A stretch of DNA of 64,000 bases from Vibrio sp. ES.051 (GCF_002563795.1 NZ_PDJL01000005.1:1-64000); one strand, 5' to 3'; shown: positions 35,035-45,477, numbered from the stretch's first letter. Notes: a model not told the origin generated them from the sequence alone. Numbers and translations are program-made.

Positions 35035-35066
35035 AAAGCCCGCTACTTCAGCGGGCTTTTTTATTT
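35035..35066 (+). terminator. trp attenuator terminator
   Basis: AAAGCCCGCT and AGCGGGCTTT pair around ACTTC, followed by TTTTATTTT. The upstream GTTCATCAGAAC and GGACAAGTTCTTGGTGGGC segments supply competing stems for antitermination. Confidence 0.9.
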
Positions 35067-35190
35067 TGTCGCTCTACTCACATTTCACTGCCTTAAGATT
35101 TACCGGATAAGGATAACTCTTGATTGGGAGAACGTTTGCTTTATGCGACTATGTATTCTAGGAAGATTTGAACAGCAACAAGGAGGTCTT

Positions 35191-36771
35191 GTGAACAAGG
35201 CCATAGAAATTAAAAAACTTGGACACATAGAAGTGTTAAACGCTTCTGTTCCTTATACTCAAGATCCAACGCGCTTATTCCATACCATTTGTGAGAACAA
35301 GACAGATAGCTTGCTTTTAGAGTCTGCTGAAATCGATTCAAAACGGAATCTAAAATCCCTTTTAATCGTCGACTCTGCTGTTCGTATTGTTTGTTACGGT
35401 CATAACGTCACCATGCACGCCCTCACCGATAACGGCAAAAATTTACTGACACACCTGAACCACAACGTGCGCCATGAAATTGCGAATGAATTTGATGGCG
35501 AAACACTCACACTCACATTCCCTCAGCCAGGCGATACCCTTGATGAAGACTCTCGTCTACGTGAAGCCTCTTCGTTTGATGCGCTTCGCTTAGTCCAACA
35601 CAGCTTTGATATTTCAGATCACGGCAAACACGCACTCTTCCTTGGTGGCTTGTTCGCGTATGACTTAGTGGCGAACTTTGAACCGCTTGGTAATGCAGAA
35701 ACAACCAATCAATGTCCAGATTACGTTTTCTATGTGGCGGAAACCTTGTTGGTGGTTGACCATCAAAAGCAATCTTGCCAACTGCAAGCCACTCTCTTTG
35801 TCGATGATTCACAGAAAACAACCTTAGAAAATCGCATTGCCACCATCCGTTCACAATGTACGTCCCCAAAGTACCTTCCAAGCGTACGTGAATTAACCAA
35901 TATTGCGGTACAACCAAGTGTTACTGACCAAAACTTTTGTCAGATCGTTCGTCAACTAAAAGAGTACGTAGTGAAAGGCGATATTTTCCAAGTGGTGCCT
36001 TCTCGCCGATTCACGCTAGCTTGCCCTTCTCCACTCGCCGCTTACAAAGAACTAAAACAGAGCAACCCAAGCCCTTACATGTTTTACATGCAAGATGAGC
36101 TATTCACTTTATTTGGGGCCTCACCAGAAAGTGCATTGAAGTACGAAACCGAGACCAACCAAGTTGAGGTTTACCCCATCGCGGGGACACGCCATCGTGG
36201 TAAACGCCCAAATGGTGACATTGACTTTGACCTAGATAGCCGTATTGAACTGGAGCTACGTAGCGACAAAAAAGAAAACGCAGAACATATGATGCTGGTT
36301 GACCTCGCACGCAACGATGTGGCTCGTATTGCACAGGCTGGTACTCGTCACGTGGCCGACTTATTAAAAGTCGATCGTTACAGCCATGTGATGCACTTGG
36401 TGTCTCGTGTGGTTGGTCAACTTCGTGAAGACCTGGACGCACTACACGCTTACCAAGCTTGCATGAATATGGGCACATTAACGGGGGCGCCTAAGATTCG
36501 TGCAATGCAGTTGATTCGTGACGTTGAAGGCGCGCGTCGAGGCAGCTACGGCGGCGCTGTAGGCTACTTAACAGGTGAAGGCACACTCGATACTTGTATC
36601 GTCATTCGCGCTGCTTATGTTGAAAACGGCATAGCACAAGTTCAAGCCGGTGCTGGTGTGGTGTTTGATTCCGACCCGCAATCCGAAGCGGACGAAACGC
36701 GTGGTAAAGCTCAGGCGGTAATCTCTGCTATTCAAGCGGCACACTCTTTACCTGACACGAACAAGGAGTAG
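35191..36771 (+). CDS. trpE: Anthranilate synthase component I
   Basis: I start at the GTG at 35191 (MNKAIEIKKLGHIE), six bases after AGGAGG and matching the family N-terminus. An ATG 48 bases upstream is in frame but has no ribosome site. The 526-aa product converts chorismate plus ammonia to anthranilate. LLLESAEIDSK (about 37-47) is the tryptophan feedback site. Catalytic and Mg-binding blocks include DIFQVVPSRRF, PIAGTRHRGK, ELRSDKKENAEHMMLVDLAR, and GTLTGAPKIRAMQLI. It is the first enzyme gene of trpEGDCFBA. Confidence 0.96.
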   Translation: MNKAIEIKKLGHIEVLNASVPYTQDPTRLFHTICENKTDSLLLESAEIDSKRNLKSLLIVDSAVRIVCYGHNVTMHALTDNGKNLLTHLNHNVRHEIANEFDGETLTLTFPQPGDTLDEDSRLREASSFDALRLVQHSFDISDHGKHALFLGGLFAYDLVANFEPLGNAETTNQCPDYVFYVAETLLVVDHQKQSCQLQATLFVDDSQKTTLENRIATIRSQCTSPKYLPSVRELTNIAVQPSVTDQNFCQIVRQLKEYVVKGDIFQVVPSRRFTLACPSPLAAYKELKQSNPSPYMFYMQDELFTLFGASPESALKYETETNQVEVYPIAGTRHRGKRPNGDIDFDLDSRIELELRSDKKENAEHMMLVDLARNDVARIAQAGTRHVADLLKVDRYSHVMHLVSRVVGQLREDLDALHAYQACMNMGTLTGAPKIRAMQLIRDVEGARRGSYGGAVGYLTGEGTLDTCIVIRAAYVENGIAQVQAGAGVVFDSDPQSEADETRGKAQAVISAIQAAHSLPDTNKE

Positions 36772-36780
36772 CAGACAGAC

Positions 36781-37371
36781 ATGGCCAACATCATATTCAT
36801 CGATAATTTTGACTCTTTCACCTACAACCTTGTGGATCAGTTCCGCTCGCTAGGTCACTCAGTCAAGATTTACCGAAACAACATCCCAGCAGAAACCATC
36901 GAGCAAGCGGTGAAGGAGCTTGAAAACCCTGTGGTTCTGTTATCCCCCGGCCCTGGATCACCGTCAGAAGCAGGCTCAATGCCAGAGCTTATTCAACTCA
37001 TGAAAGGCAAAGTTCCAATGATCGGTATTTGTCTTGGTCACCAAGCGATTGTTGAAGCGTACGGTGGCATCGTGACTGGTGCTGGCGAAATTATCCACGG
37101 AAAGGTCTCTATGATGGAACACCAAACCCATGCGACTTACGCTAATTTGCCATCACCACTCGCAATAGCCCGTTACCACTCTTTGGTGGCAACGCACATC
37201 CCAGATAGCTTAACGGTTACCGCTGAAGTCGATGGTCTAACCATGTCGGTTGTGCATGAAGAAGATAAAGTATGTGGGTTCCAGTTTCATCCAGAGTCAA
37301 TTATGACAACGTACGGCGCTACCTTGTTAGCGAATGCTATCGAATGGGCACTAGAGAATGACAACACATAA
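36781..37371 (+). CDS. trpG: Anthranilate synthase component II (glutamine amidotransferase)
   Basis: A 196-aa class I amidotransferase that delivers ammonia from glutamine to TrpE. Catalytic triad: C84 in GICLGHQAI, and His and Glu in FQFHPESIM near 168-172. LLSPGPGSPSEAG is the oxyanion strand. It is a separate gene, not fused to trpD as in E. coli. Nine bases separate it from trpE, consistent with translational coupling. Confidence 0.96.
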   Translation: MANIIFIDNFDSFTYNLVDQFRSLGHSVKIYRNNIPAETIEQAVKELENPVVLLSPGPGSPSEAGSMPELIQLMKGKVPMIGICLGHQAIVEAYGGIVTGAGEIIHGKVSMMEHQTHATYANLPSPLAIARYHSLVATHIPDSLTVTAEVDGLTMSVVHEEDKVCGFQFHPESIMTTYGATLLANAIEWALENDNT

Positions 37372-37390
37372 GGAAATGGGCAGAGGCATT

Positions 37391-38389
37391 ATGGAATCAA
37401 TTATCAATAAGTTATACGAACAAGAGTCACTGACTCAAGAAGAAAGTCAACAATTGTTCGACGTTATCATTCGTGGTGAGCTAGATCCTATTTTGATGGC
37501 ATCCGTTCTAACCGCATTAAAAATCAAAGGCGAAACACCAGATGAAATCGCAGGCGCAGCAAAAGCGCTGCTGGCAAACGCAAATCCATTCCCACGTCCA
37601 GACTACGATTTCGCTGACATCGTCGGCACCGGAGGCGATGGTCATGACACCATTAACATTTCAACCACTGCGGCATTTGTCGCCGCTGCGTGTGGTCTAA
37701 AAATCGCCAAACACGGTAACCGCAGTGTTTCAAGCAAGTCGGGGTCTTCTGATCTTCTCGACTCATTTGGTATTAACCTAGCAATGACCGCTGAAGATAC
37801 TCGTAAAGCCGTCGATGATATTGGGGTCGCATTCCTATTCGCTCCTCAATACCACGGGGGGGTTCGTCATGCGATGCCTGTACGTCAAACCATGAAGACA
37901 CGCACTATCTTTAACATTCTTGGTCCATTGATAAACCCTGCTCGCCCCAATCTCGAGTTAATGGGTGTTTACAGTGAAGAACTGGTTCGTCCTATTGCAG
38001 AAACCATGCTACAAATGGGTATGAAGCGCGCCGCTGTCGTGCATGGTAGTGGGTTGGACGAAGTTGCAATTCACGGCGCAACGACCGTCGCCGAAATCAA
38101 AGACGGCAAGATCACCGAATACACGCTAATGCCAAAAGATTTTGGTTTAGATGCGCACCCGCTGGAAGCGATTAAAGGTGGTGACCCTGAAGAAAATAAA
38201 GCCATCATCACCAACATTCTGACAGGTAAAGGCACCAACGCACAATTGGGCGCGGTAGCGGTGAACGTTGCATTATTAATGCGTTTATTCGGCCACGAGG
38301 ATTTGAAAGCCAACACGCAACAAGCGCTAGAGGCGATGAATTCTGGTAAGGCTTACCAATTATTACTCCGACTTGCCGCACACGCCTAA
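37391..38389 (+). CDS. trpD: Anthranilate phosphoribosyltransferase
   Basis: Start ATG 37391 (MESIINKLYEQESLTQEE), preceded by AGAGG; an in-frame ATG at 37358 inside trpG is unlikely. The 332-aa enzyme adds phosphoribose from PRPP to anthranilate. Signature blocks: VGTGGDGHDTINISTTAAF (PRPP loop), KHGNRSVSSKSGSSDLL (anthranilate/Mg) and GPLINPARP. Third enzyme gene of the operon. Confidence 0.96.
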   Translation: MESIINKLYEQESLTQEESQQLFDVIIRGELDPILMASVLTALKIKGETPDEIAGAAKALLANANPFPRPDYDFADIVGTGGDGHDTINISTTAAFVAAACGLKIAKHGNRSVSSKSGSSDLLDSFGINLAMTAEDTRKAVDDIGVAFLFAPQYHGGVRHAMPVRQTMKTRTIFNILGPLINPARPNLELMGVYSEELVRPIAETMLQMGMKRAAVVHGSGLDEVAIHGATTVAEIKDGKITEYTLMPKDFGLDAHPLEAIKGGDPEENKAIITNILTGKGTNAQLGAVAVNVALLMRLFGHEDLKANTQQALEAMNSGKAYQLLLRLAAHA

Positions 38390-38396
38390 GGAATTG

Positions 38397-39842
38397 ATGA
38401 AGATGACTGCTCTCAACACTCAACAAGTTGACAACTTATCCGAACACGTCTCGAAAAAGGAAGCTGAAATGGCGGAAGTGCTTGCCAAAATTGTGCGAGA
38501 TAAATATCAATGGGTCGCAGAACGTAAAGCCTCACAACATTTGAGTACTTTTCAGTCGGACTTGCTCCCATCTGACCGCAGCTTTTATGATGCGCTGAGT
38601 GGCGAAAAAGCCGTGTTCATTACCGAGTGTAAAAAGGCGTCCCCGTCAAAAGGGTTGATTCGTGATCATTTCGACTTGGACTACATCGCTTCAATTTATA
38701 ATCACCACGCAGACGCGATTTCTGTTTTAACTGATGAAAAATACTTCCAAGGTAGCTTCGACTTTCTGCCACAAGTACGCAAACAGGTAAAACAACCCGT
38801 ATTGTGTAAAGACTTTATGGTCGATACTTACCAAGTATACCTCGCTCGTCATTACGGTGCCGATGCCGTCTTACTGATGCTTTCCGTACTTAACGACCAA
38901 GAATACCAAGCTTTAGAAGAAGCAGCCCATAGTCTGAACATGGGCATCCTAACCGAGGTCAGCAACCGAGAAGAACTAAACCGCGCGGTTAAATTAGGCG
39001 CTCAAGTGATCGGCATCAACAACCGTAACCTGCGTGATCTCAGTACCGATTTGAACCGAACCAAAGAACTGGCACCGACTATTCGCAAGCTTGCACCAGA
39101 GGCAACTGTCATTTCGGAGTCCGGTATCTACACCCACCAACAAGTTCGTGATTTAGCGGCATACGCCGATGGCTTTTTGATTGGCAGTTCCCTGATGGCG
39201 GAAGACAACCTAGAGCTTGCGATACGTAAAGTGACACTAGGTGAAAACAAGGTGTGTGGCCTAACTCACCCTGATGATGCCGCCAAAGCGTACCAAGCAG
39301 GCGCCGTATTTGGTGGGTTGATTTTCGTTGAAAAATCCAAACGGGCTGTTGACCTTGAAAGCGCACGCCTAACCATGAGTGGCGCACCTCTCCATTACGT
39401 CGGGGTATTCCAAAATCATGACATCGACTTTGTTGCTTCTGTGGTTACCTCACTAGGTTTAAAAGCGGTACAACTGCACGGTCAAGAAGACCAAACTTAC
39501 GTAAACCAACTTAAAGTGGAACTACCAGCAGGCGTTGAGATCTGGAAAGCTTACGGCGTCACCGATGCAAAACCAGCACTGCTTGCTGACCACATCAATC
39601 GTCACCTTTTAGATGCCCAAGTAGGTAACCAAACAGGTGGAACAGGTCAAATGTTCGATTGGTCACTGATCGGCGATCCCAGCCAAATCATGCTGGCAGG
39701 AGGGTTGTCACCAGAGAATGTGCGCCAAGCAGCGGCATTAGGGTGCTTGGGGTTAGATTTAAATTCTGGTGTTGAAAGTGCACCAGGTAAAAAAGATTCA
39801 CAGAAGTTGCAAACCGCATTTAATGCCATTCGCAACTACTAA
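38397..39842 (+). CDS. trpCF: Bifunctional indole-3-glycerol phosphate synthase / PRA isomerase
   Basis: Start ATG 38397, six bases after AAGGA (a second in-frame ATG at 38403 is possible). Residues about 1-275 are TrpC, a TIM barrel with [35 protein letters not shown] and [12 protein letters not shown]. Residues about 278-481 are TrpF, also a barrel, with [29 protein letters not shown] and [13 protein letters not shown], ending in [11 protein letters not shown]. The fusion is the gammaproteobacterial form. Both catalyse successive steps from PRA to indoleglycerol phosphate. Confidence 0.96.
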   Translation: MKMTALNTQQVDNLSEHVSKKEAEMAEVLAKIVRDKYQWVAERKASQHLSTFQSDLLPSDRSFYDALSGEKAVFITECKKASPSKGLIRDHFDLDYIASIYNHHADAISVLTDEKYFQGSFDFLPQVRKQVKQPVLCKDFMVDTYQVYLARHYGADAVLLMLSVLNDQEYQALEEAAHSLNMGILTEVSNREELNRAVKLGAQVIGINNRNLRDLSTDLNRTKELAPTIRKLAPEATVISESGIYTHQQVRDLAAYADGFLIGSSLMAEDNLELAIRKVTLGENKVCGLTHPDDAAKAYQAGAVFGGLIFVEKSKRAVDLESARLTMSGAPLHYVGVFQNHDIDFVASVVTSLGLKAVQLHGQEDQTYVNQLKVELPAGVEIWKAYGVTDAKPALLADHINRHLLDAQVGNQTGGTGQMFDWSLIGDPSQIMLAGGLSPENVRQAAALGCLGLDLNSGVESAPGKKDSQKLQTAFNAIRNY

Positions 39843-39864
39843 AAATTACGAGAAGGAGTATCAC

Positions 39865-41058
39865 ATGGCAAAATTGAATGCCTACTTTGGCGAATACGGC
39901 GGTCAATACGTTCCGCAAATACTAGTGCCAGCACTGGATCAACTAGAACAAGCATTTATCGATGCACAGGAAGACCCAGAATTTCGCAGCGAATTTATGA
40001 CACTTCTTCAAGAGTATGCAGGTCGCCCAACCGCTTTAACTCTAACTCGCAACCTAACAAAAGGTACGAAAACCAAGCTGTACCTCAAGCGCGAAGATCT
40101 CCTTCATGGCGGTGCGCACAAAACCAACCAAGTGCTGGGCCAAGCCCTATTAGCAAAACGCATGGGTAAAAATGAAATCATCGCAGAAACGGGAGCGGGT
40201 CAACACGGCGTGGCCACGGCGCTTGCATGTGCTCTGCTTGGGCTTAAGTGTCGTGTTTACATGGGCGCAAAAGACGTCGAACGTCAAAGCCCGAACGTGT
40301 TCCGTATGAAGCTAATGGGCGCCGAAGTCATTCCTGTTCACTCAGGATCTGCAACACTGAAAGACGCATGTAATGAGGCACTACGTGACTGGTCTGCCAC
40401 CTATGAAGATGCGCACTACCTACTGGGTACGGCAGCTGGCCCTCATCCATTCCCAACCATTGTTCGAGAATTCCAGCGCATGATTGGGGAAGAAACCAAG
40501 AACCAAATCCTGGCTCGTGAAGGTCGTCTTCCTGATGCTGTTATCGCGTGTGTGGGTGGTGGCTCAAACGCTATTGGTATGTTCGCTGACTTTATCGAAG
40601 AGGAAAACGTTCGTCTAATTGGGGTTGAGCCTGCAGGTAAAGGCATTGACACCGACCAACACGGCGCACCACTCAAGCACGGTAAAACGGGGATCTTTTT
40701 TGGTATGAAATCACCGTTGATGCAAGATCCCAATGGACAAGTTGAAGAGTCTTACTCTGTGTCAGCAGGCCTAGACTTCCCATCTGTAGGCCCTCAGCAC
40801 GCGCACTTACTCGCTATTGGTCGCGCGGAATATGATAACGTGACAGACGATGAAGCTCTAGAAGCGTTCCAAGAAATTGCACGTAACGAAGGCATTATCC
40901 CTGCACTTGAATCGGCTCACGCGCTAGCACATGCATTACACATGGCACGTGAGAACCCAGAAAAAGAACAGCTATTGGTCGTTAATCTCTCTGGACGTGG
41001 TGATAAAGACATCTTCACTGTACACGCCATCTTAGAAGAAAAAGGAGTCATCCAATGA
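39865..41058 (+). CDS. trpB: Tryptophan synthase beta chain
   Basis: Start ATG 39865 ([18 protein letters not shown]), after GAAGGAG; the frame is open upstream into trpCF. The 397-aa PLP enzyme joins indole and serine. PLP lysine is K87 in [15 protein letters not shown]; catalytic Glu lies in [11 protein letters not shown]; the phosphate loop is [10 protein letters not shown]; and SGRGDKD is at the C-terminus. Its end overlaps the trpA start by 4 bp (ATGA). Confidence 0.97.
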   Translation: MAKLNAYFGEYGGQYVPQILVPALDQLEQAFIDAQEDPEFRSEFMTLLQEYAGRPTALTLTRNLTKGTKTKLYLKREDLLHGGAHKTNQVLGQALLAKRMGKNEIIAETGAGQHGVATALACALLGLKCRVYMGAKDVERQSPNVFRMKLMGAEVIPVHSGSATLKDACNEALRDWSATYEDAHYLLGTAAGPHPFPTIVREFQRMIGEETKNQILAREGRLPDAVIACVGGGSNAIGMFADFIEEENVRLIGVEPAGKGIDTDQHGAPLKHGKTGIFFGMKSPLMQDPNGQVEESYSVSAGLDFPSVGPQHAHLLAIGRAEYDNVTDDEALEAFQEIARNEGIIPALESAHALAHALHMARENPEKEQLLVVNLSGRGDKDIFTVHAILEEKGVIQ

Positions 41059-41861
41059 GTCGTTATGAGAAGATGTTTGCGCGCCTAAACGAAAAAAACC
41101 AAGGGGCATTCGTACCATTCGTCACCGTCGGCGATCCAAACGCAGAGCAATCTTACAAGATCATGGAAACATTAGTTGAGTCTGGCGCTGACGCACTAGA
41201 GCTCGGTATCCCATTCTCTGATCCACTGGCAGACGGTCCAACAATCCAAGGCGCAAACATTCGCGCTCTGGACACCGGAGCCACGCCCGAGATTTGTTTT
41301 GAACAGATCGAAAAAATTCGCGCAAAATACCCAGAGCTCCCAATTGGTCTATTGATGTATGCCAACTTGGTTTACTCACGTGGCATCGAGCACTTCTACG
41401 AACGTTGTGCAGAAGTTGGCATTGATTCCATTCTGATTGCAGACGTACCAACCAATGAAAGTGCAGAGTTTGTTGCCGCCGCGCAGAAGTTTGGGATTCA
41501 CCCTATCTTCATTGCACCACCTACCGCCAGTGACGAAACACTAAAACAAGTTTCTGAACTGGGTGGGGGTTACACTTACCTACTTTCTCGTGCCGGTGTT
41601 ACAGGTACAGAGACAAAAGCAAACATGCCGGTTGATCATCTACTGGTGAAACTGAACCAATACAATGCCCCCCCTGCATTACTCGGCTTTGGTATTTCAG
41701 AGCCAGCCCAAGTGAAACAAGCATTAGAATCAGGCGCTGCAGGTGTCATCTCAGGTTCCGCTGTCGTTAAGATCATTGAAAAAAATATTGATCAGCCTCA
41801 CATCATGTTAGACAAACTGGCTGGGTTTATTTCCATGATGAAAGCAGCCACACAGAAGTAA
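41055..41861 (+). CDS. trpA: Tryptophan synthase alpha chain
   Basis: A 268-aa TIM barrel that releases indole and channels it to TrpB. Catalytic E49 and D60 lie in [16 protein letters not shown], matching the Salmonella numbering exactly. [11 protein letters not shown] forms the mobile loop 6 and [13 protein letters not shown] the phosphate site. Last gene of the operon. Confidence 0.97.
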   Translation: MSRYEKMFARLNEKNQGAFVPFVTVGDPNAEQSYKIMETLVESGADALELGIPFSDPLADGPTIQGANIRALDTGATPEICFEQIEKIRAKYPELPIGLLMYANLVYSRGIEHFYERCAEVGIDSILIADVPTNESAEFVAAAQKFGIHPIFIAPPTASDETLKQVSELGGGYTYLLSRAGVTGTETKANMPVDHLLVKLNQYNAPPALLGFGISEPAQVKQALESGAAGVISGSAVVKIIEKNIDQPHIMLDKLAGFISMMKAATQK

Positions 41862-41886
41862 AAAATTCTTGATGTAATAAAACACC

Positions 41887-41924
41887 AAACGCCTGCTTAA
41901 TTCACGTGAGTGGGCGTTTTTTTT
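41887..41924 (+). terminator. trp operon terminator
   Basis: AACGCC and GGGCGTT pair with an inner CACGTG-containing loop, followed by eight T. Confidence 0.8.
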
Positions 41925-42418
41925 CAACTCAATGACCCATTCCACTATCATCGCCATTCAATGCCAGCACCTTTCAAATCACCCGTTAACATAACGCTTA
42001 CAATTGGCCAAGCGCTCAGAATGTAAAGTGATTAACATTTCATCTAGCCAAATCAGAAAAATTCGAGCCCATAAGCTCATTATTACAAATGTCGATCAAA
42101 TTTATCGTGCTAGTTCATAGAATTCAGGTTGAACGCTTCATGCCCATTAATGTGTTTTTTCACAAAAGCACATCATCATCCAAAAGAATAATCAACAGCA
42201 AAACCAATACTAAAAATCAATAGCAAACGATTGCTATTGAGCAAAAAATTAGCACCAATCAATAAAGCATCGATTAATTCATCAATAACGCCCTGCTGCA
42301 TATTGCCAATTGTAAATGAAAAGTGTACAAAGCAAGACGAGATAATTATCCACAAAACAATTATTGGGTAGTGGGTAATTTTAGGATTTTACATTTTATT
42401 AGCACGGAGGTTATGTAA
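41925..42418. other. Upstream region of the symporter gene
   Basis: Nearly 500 bp, AT-rich, without a credible gene. It contains several short inverted repeats such as TGTG/CACA at about 42150-42165, and AGCAATCGTTTGCT-like symmetry near 42222-42236 (AGCAAACGATTGCT). The long promoter region suggests that the downstream transporter is regulated, but I cannot name the factor. Confidence 0.4.
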
Positions 42419-43672
42419 GTGTTAAAAGAAAAGAGTTTACTAAATAACATTGGCGTACAAGTCGTTATCGCCATGATTGTGGGCACAGCCGTTGGTGCTG
42501 CTATGGGTCATGATGCGACTGTATTTGCTCCTTTAGGCGCTATCTTTATTAGTTTAATCAAAATGCTGGTTATCCCTTTGGTTGCTGTCGCTTTGATTTC
42601 AGGTGCAGCAGGCCTTGGTAACAGCCAGTCAGCTGGTAAAGTTGGCTTAGTCACTTTAGGCTATTTTGGTTTAACATCCGCCTTAGCCGTTGCGCTTGCG
42701 CTATTCATGGGTGAAGTATTCCAACCGGGCATGGGCATCGACGTTTCCGGTGTTGAAGGCATGTTCTCTGCAGAATACGCTTCAAAAGGTGAACTACCTA
42801 CTTTTTGGGCCACCATCACAGGTATGATCCCAACCAACGTTTTTCAATCACTAAATGAAGCGAACATCCTGCAAATTCTTGTTTTCTGTATGTTCTTTGG
42901 TATTGCCATTTCCAAGCAAACAAAAGAGCGACGTGAGCCAATTATCAATGGTGTTAACTGCATCGTCGATGCAATGGTTTGGATGATCAACAAGGTTATG
43001 ATCATTGCACCGCTAGGCGTATTTGGTTTGATGGCAGAAGCAGTGGGTACGTTTGGTTTTGGCGCGCTGATGGTTGTGTTCAAACTGTTCGTTGTTTATA
43101 TCGCAGCAATCCTGATCTTTGGCTTTATTGTTTACCCAGCAATGGTTCACGTGTTTACCAAAACTTCAGCGAAGAAATTCCTCTCTTCAATGAAGAAGCC
43201 ACAAGCAGTTGCACTTTCAACTGCCTCTTCGATGGCAACATTACCTGTGACAATGGACACTTGTGAGAAAGAGCTCGGCGTGAAAAATTCAACAGCGTCA
43301 TTTGTTCTGCCTCTGGGTGCGACCATCAATATGTCGGGTAATGCAATCTACTACGGTTTAGTCGCTATTTTCTTTGCACAGCTATTTAATATCGACCTAG
43401 GTATGGGCGCTTACATTGCGATCATCATTACTTCTACATTAGGTGCGGTTGGTCAAGCTGGTGTTCCTGGTCCTTCTTTCTTAGTCGTGGCGGTACTACT
43501 GGCGGCAGGTATCCCAATCGAAGGCCTTCCACTACTGTTTGCACTTGATCGTATTTTCGACATGATTCGTACCGCGCTCAACATCACTGGTGATGCGGCC
43601 TGTGCGGTCATTGTTGATGCTATGGTTGAAGAAGAAGCTGCCGAGGTTGAGCTTAAAAAGCAAGAAGCTTAA
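42419..43672 (+). CDS. Dicarboxylate/amino acid:cation symporter (DAACS family)
   Basis: A 417-aa transporter of the GltP/DctA/glutamate family, which moves C4-dicarboxylates, glutamate/aspartate or serine/threonine with Na+ or H+. GTG start, with CACGGAGG upstream. About eight hydrophobic segments; hallmark motifs are KMLVIPLVAVALISGAAGL (helix 2), the serine-rich hairpin STASSMATLPVTM, GATINMSGNAIYYG (helix 7) and GVPGPSFLVVAVLLAAGIP with the second hairpin, ending in DRIFDMIRTALNITGDA. Those residues place it in the SLC1 fold; substrate cannot be fixed from sequence. Monocistronic. Confidence 0.9.
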   Translation: MLKEKSLLNNIGVQVVIAMIVGTAVGAAMGHDATVFAPLGAIFISLIKMLVIPLVAVALISGAAGLGNSQSAGKVGLVTLGYFGLTSALAVALALFMGEVFQPGMGIDVSGVEGMFSAEYASKGELPTFWATITGMIPTNVFQSLNEANILQILVFCMFFGIAISKQTKERREPIINGVNCIVDAMVWMINKVMIIAPLGVFGLMAEAVGTFGFGALMVVFKLFVVYIAAILIFGFIVYPAMVHVFTKTSAKKFLSSMKKPQAVALSTASSMATLPVTMDTCEKELGVKNSTASFVLPLGATINMSGNAIYYGLVAIFFAQLFNIDLGMGAYIAIIITSTLGAVGQAGVPGPSFLVVAVLLAAGIPIEGLPLLFALDRIFDMIRTALNITGDAACAVIVDAMVEEEAAEVELKKQEA

Positions 43673-43690
43673 GCGCTAATCAAAACACGC

Positions 43691-43717
43691 AAGCCGCTCA
43701 TTACGAGCGGCTTTTTT
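43691..43717 (+). terminator. Terminator after the symporter gene
   Basis: AAGCCGCTC and GAGCGGCTT pair around ATTAC, followed by TTTT. Confidence 0.9.
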
Positions 43718-43883
43718 GTCTATGCTTTATATTACGCCACTCTATAAAATAAACCCAAACGCGTGCTAAGCATAAGCTATCGCCCATATCACGACCGCTT
43801 TTATCCAATGGTTTCGAAGTATTCACATTGCGTTAAATTCCGCTAGACTGTCAACAACTCAATAACTAGGTAATTTTGCCATT

Positions 43884-44438
43884 ATGAAGCAGATCCTTGA
43901 TTTTATTCCACTCATTGTCTTCTTTGCTCTGTTCAAGATGTATGACATCTACATTGCAACTGGCGCACTTATTGCCGCAACCGCAATTCAAGTTGTGTTG
44001 ACATTTGTACTGTATAAAAAAGTTGAAAAGATGCAGCTAATCACATTTGCTATGGTGGCTATCTTTGGCGGTATGACCATCTTTCTGCACGATGACAACT
44101 TCATCAAATGGAAGGTGACGCTGGTTTACGCTGTGTTTGCGATTGGCTTAGCTGTCAGCCACTCGATGGGAAAATCAGCAATAAAAGGTATGCTTGGTAA
44201 AGAAATCACCCTTCCCGAACGAATATGGACGCGCATTACTTGGGCATGGGTGGGCTTTTTCTCATTCTGCGCAGGCTTGAACATTTATGTAGCGTATAAG
44301 CTGCCACTAGACGTTTGGGTTAACTTCAAAGTATTTGGCTTACTGATCGCCACGTTTGCCTACATGATTGCGACTGGCTTTTACATTTATAAGCACATGC
44401 CAAAAGAACAAAAAGACAACCCGTCCGATGTGTCGTAG
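43884..44438 (+). CDS. yciB: Septation protein A / inner membrane protein YciB
   Basis: A 184-aa protein with five hydrophobic segments and the family start [20 protein letters not shown] (F-DFIPL-FF). [20 protein letters not shown] and [20 protein letters not shown] are conserved blocks of the IspZ/YciB family, implicated in cell-envelope synthesis and septation together with YciC. The gene order yciB-yciA-yciI follows the gammaproteobacterial pattern. No ambiguity in family. Confidence 0.93.
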   Translation: MKQILDFIPLIVFFALFKMYDIYIATGALIAATAIQVVLTFVLYKKVEKMQLITFAMVAIFGGMTIFLHDDNFIKWKVTLVYAVFAIGLAVSHSMGKSAIKGMLGKEITLPERIWTRITWAWVGFFSFCAGLNIYVAYKLPLDVWVNFKVFGLLIATFAYMIATGFYIYKHMPKEQKDNPSDVS

Positions 44439-44460
44439 ATGATTAAAAACTCAGTTTTGC

Positions 44461-44466
44461 TATAAT
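44461..44466 (+). promoter_or_regulatory. Possible -10 box before yciA
   Basis: TATAAT directly after the yciB stop, 200 bp before yciA. A transcript from here would run immediately into the hairpin at 44483. Confidence 0.4.
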
Positions 44467-44482
44467 CTGCGCCAATTTACTC

Positions 44483-44513
44483 AAAACAGCGACCCGAAGG
44501 TCGCTGTTTTGTT
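44483..44513 (+). terminator. Terminator after yciB
   Basis: AAAACAGCGACC and GGTCGCTGTTTT form a 12-pair stem with loop CGAA, then TTTTGTTC. Confidence 0.85.
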
Positions 44514-44542
44514 CAACGTACCAATAAAACAGATAATACATA

Positions 44543-44644
44543 ATGCAGGGGGTCTGCATATTAATGCTTTTACAGACCACTCTCGCAACTCCAGTATATG
44601 TGGTTATTTAGGTACAAACCGTATTGGCGCTTTATTTGAGCGCC
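44543..44644 (+). promoter_or_regulatory. Hairpin-rich yciA leader with competing stems
   Basis: ATGCAG/CTGCAT (44543-44559) and GGTCTG/CAGACC (44551-44578) share CTG, so only one can form at a time. A third stem, GGCGCT/AGCGCC (44626-44644), ends 22 bases before the yciA ATG. Regulatory role is inference. Confidence 0.4.
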
Positions 44645-44666
44645 CTCTAAGATTTAGGATGTCATT

Positions 44667-45062
44667 ATGAGTCAAGAATTTAACTCTCCGAAAGGTCAGC
44701 TACTCCTTCGTACCCTTGCAATGCCCGCTGACACCAATGCTAATGGCGATATTTTTGGTGGTTGGATAATGTCTCAGCTTGACTTAGCTGGTGCAATTCT
44801 AGCAAAAGAAATTTCTTCTGGTCGTGTCGTTACCGTATCCGTTTCGAGTATTACCTTTAAAAAACCGGTTGGTGTGGGCGATGTGGTTTGCTGTTACGGC
44901 GAGTGTACCAAGATTGGTCGCACATCCATGAGCGTTGATTTGGAGGTATGGGTAAAGCCAGTTAAAGAACAAGGTGTTGGCGATAGATTCATGGTATGCG
45001 ATGCCACGTTCAACTACGTAGCCATCGACAGTGAAGGTAAACCACGCCCGGTTCAGAATTAA
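44667..45062 (+). CDS. yciA: Acyl-CoA thioesterase YciA
   Basis: A 131-aa hot-dog-fold thioesterase that hydrolyses a broad range of acyl-CoAs, releasing free CoA. The active-site region is ANGDIFGGWIMSQLDLAGAI (Asn and Asp near 22-26), followed by VVTVSVSSITFKKPVGVGD and IGRTSMSVDLEVW, all family signatures. Forms a hexamer in relatives. AGGAT lies upstream of the ATG. Followed by yciI. Confidence 0.93.
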   Translation: MSQEFNSPKGQLLLRTLAMPADTNANGDIFGGWIMSQLDLAGAILAKEISSGRVVTVSVSSITFKKPVGVGDVVCCYGECTKIGRTSMSVDLEVWVKPVKEQGVGDRFMVCDATFNYVAIDSEGKPRPVQN

Positions 45063-45177
45063 TCTTTTCACAACTTTATTGACCAAAGAGAACCTCACAT
45101 TTGCCACTGTTCACTTGTGAGAGACACAAAAAATTCGTTAAATTAACACGTTACCCTATTAATTAAGGAACTATGCT

Positions 45178-45474
45178 ATGTGGTATGTCATCTTTTCTCA
45201 GGACGTCGAGAACTCGTTGGAAAAACGCATGAGCGTTCGCCCTCAACACCTACAGCGTTTGCAAAAACTGCAAGATGAAGGACGCCTGCTAACTGCTGGT
45301 CCAATGCCAGCGATCGATTCTGATAATCCTGGAGAAGCTGGGTTTACTGGTTCGACTGTCATCGCTGAGTTTACTTCTTTAGAAGATGCCCAAGCATGGG
45401 CAGAAGCCGATCCTTACGTTGCGGTAGGTGTTTACGATAATGTGATCGTAAAACCGTTCAAAAAAGTGTTTTAA
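45178..45474 (+). CDS. yciI: YciI family protein
   Basis: A 98-aa ferredoxin-like dimeric fold. Conserved His and Asp residues occur in [17 protein letters not shown] and [19 protein letters not shown]; the C-terminus is [20 protein letters not shown]. Its reaction is unknown; relatives carry a putative active-site His/Asp pair. It ends three bases before aspS, so the two are co-transcribed. Confidence 0.92.
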   Translation: MWYVIFSQDVENSLEKRMSVRPQHLQRLQKLQDEGRLLTAGPMPAIDSDNPGEAGFTGSTVIAEFTSLEDAQAWAEADPYVAVGVYDNVIVKPFKKVF

Positions 45475-45477
45475 TTT

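Noticed and set aside
35143..35190. Upstream ATG as trpE start
   Set aside because: The added 16 residues are absent from the family, and AGGAGG is correctly spaced only for the GTG at 35191.
42150..42165. CRP site upstream of the symporter (TGTG...CACA)
   Set aside because: The half-sites are only 14 bases end to end; a CRP site needs TGTGA-N6-TCACA, 16 bases.
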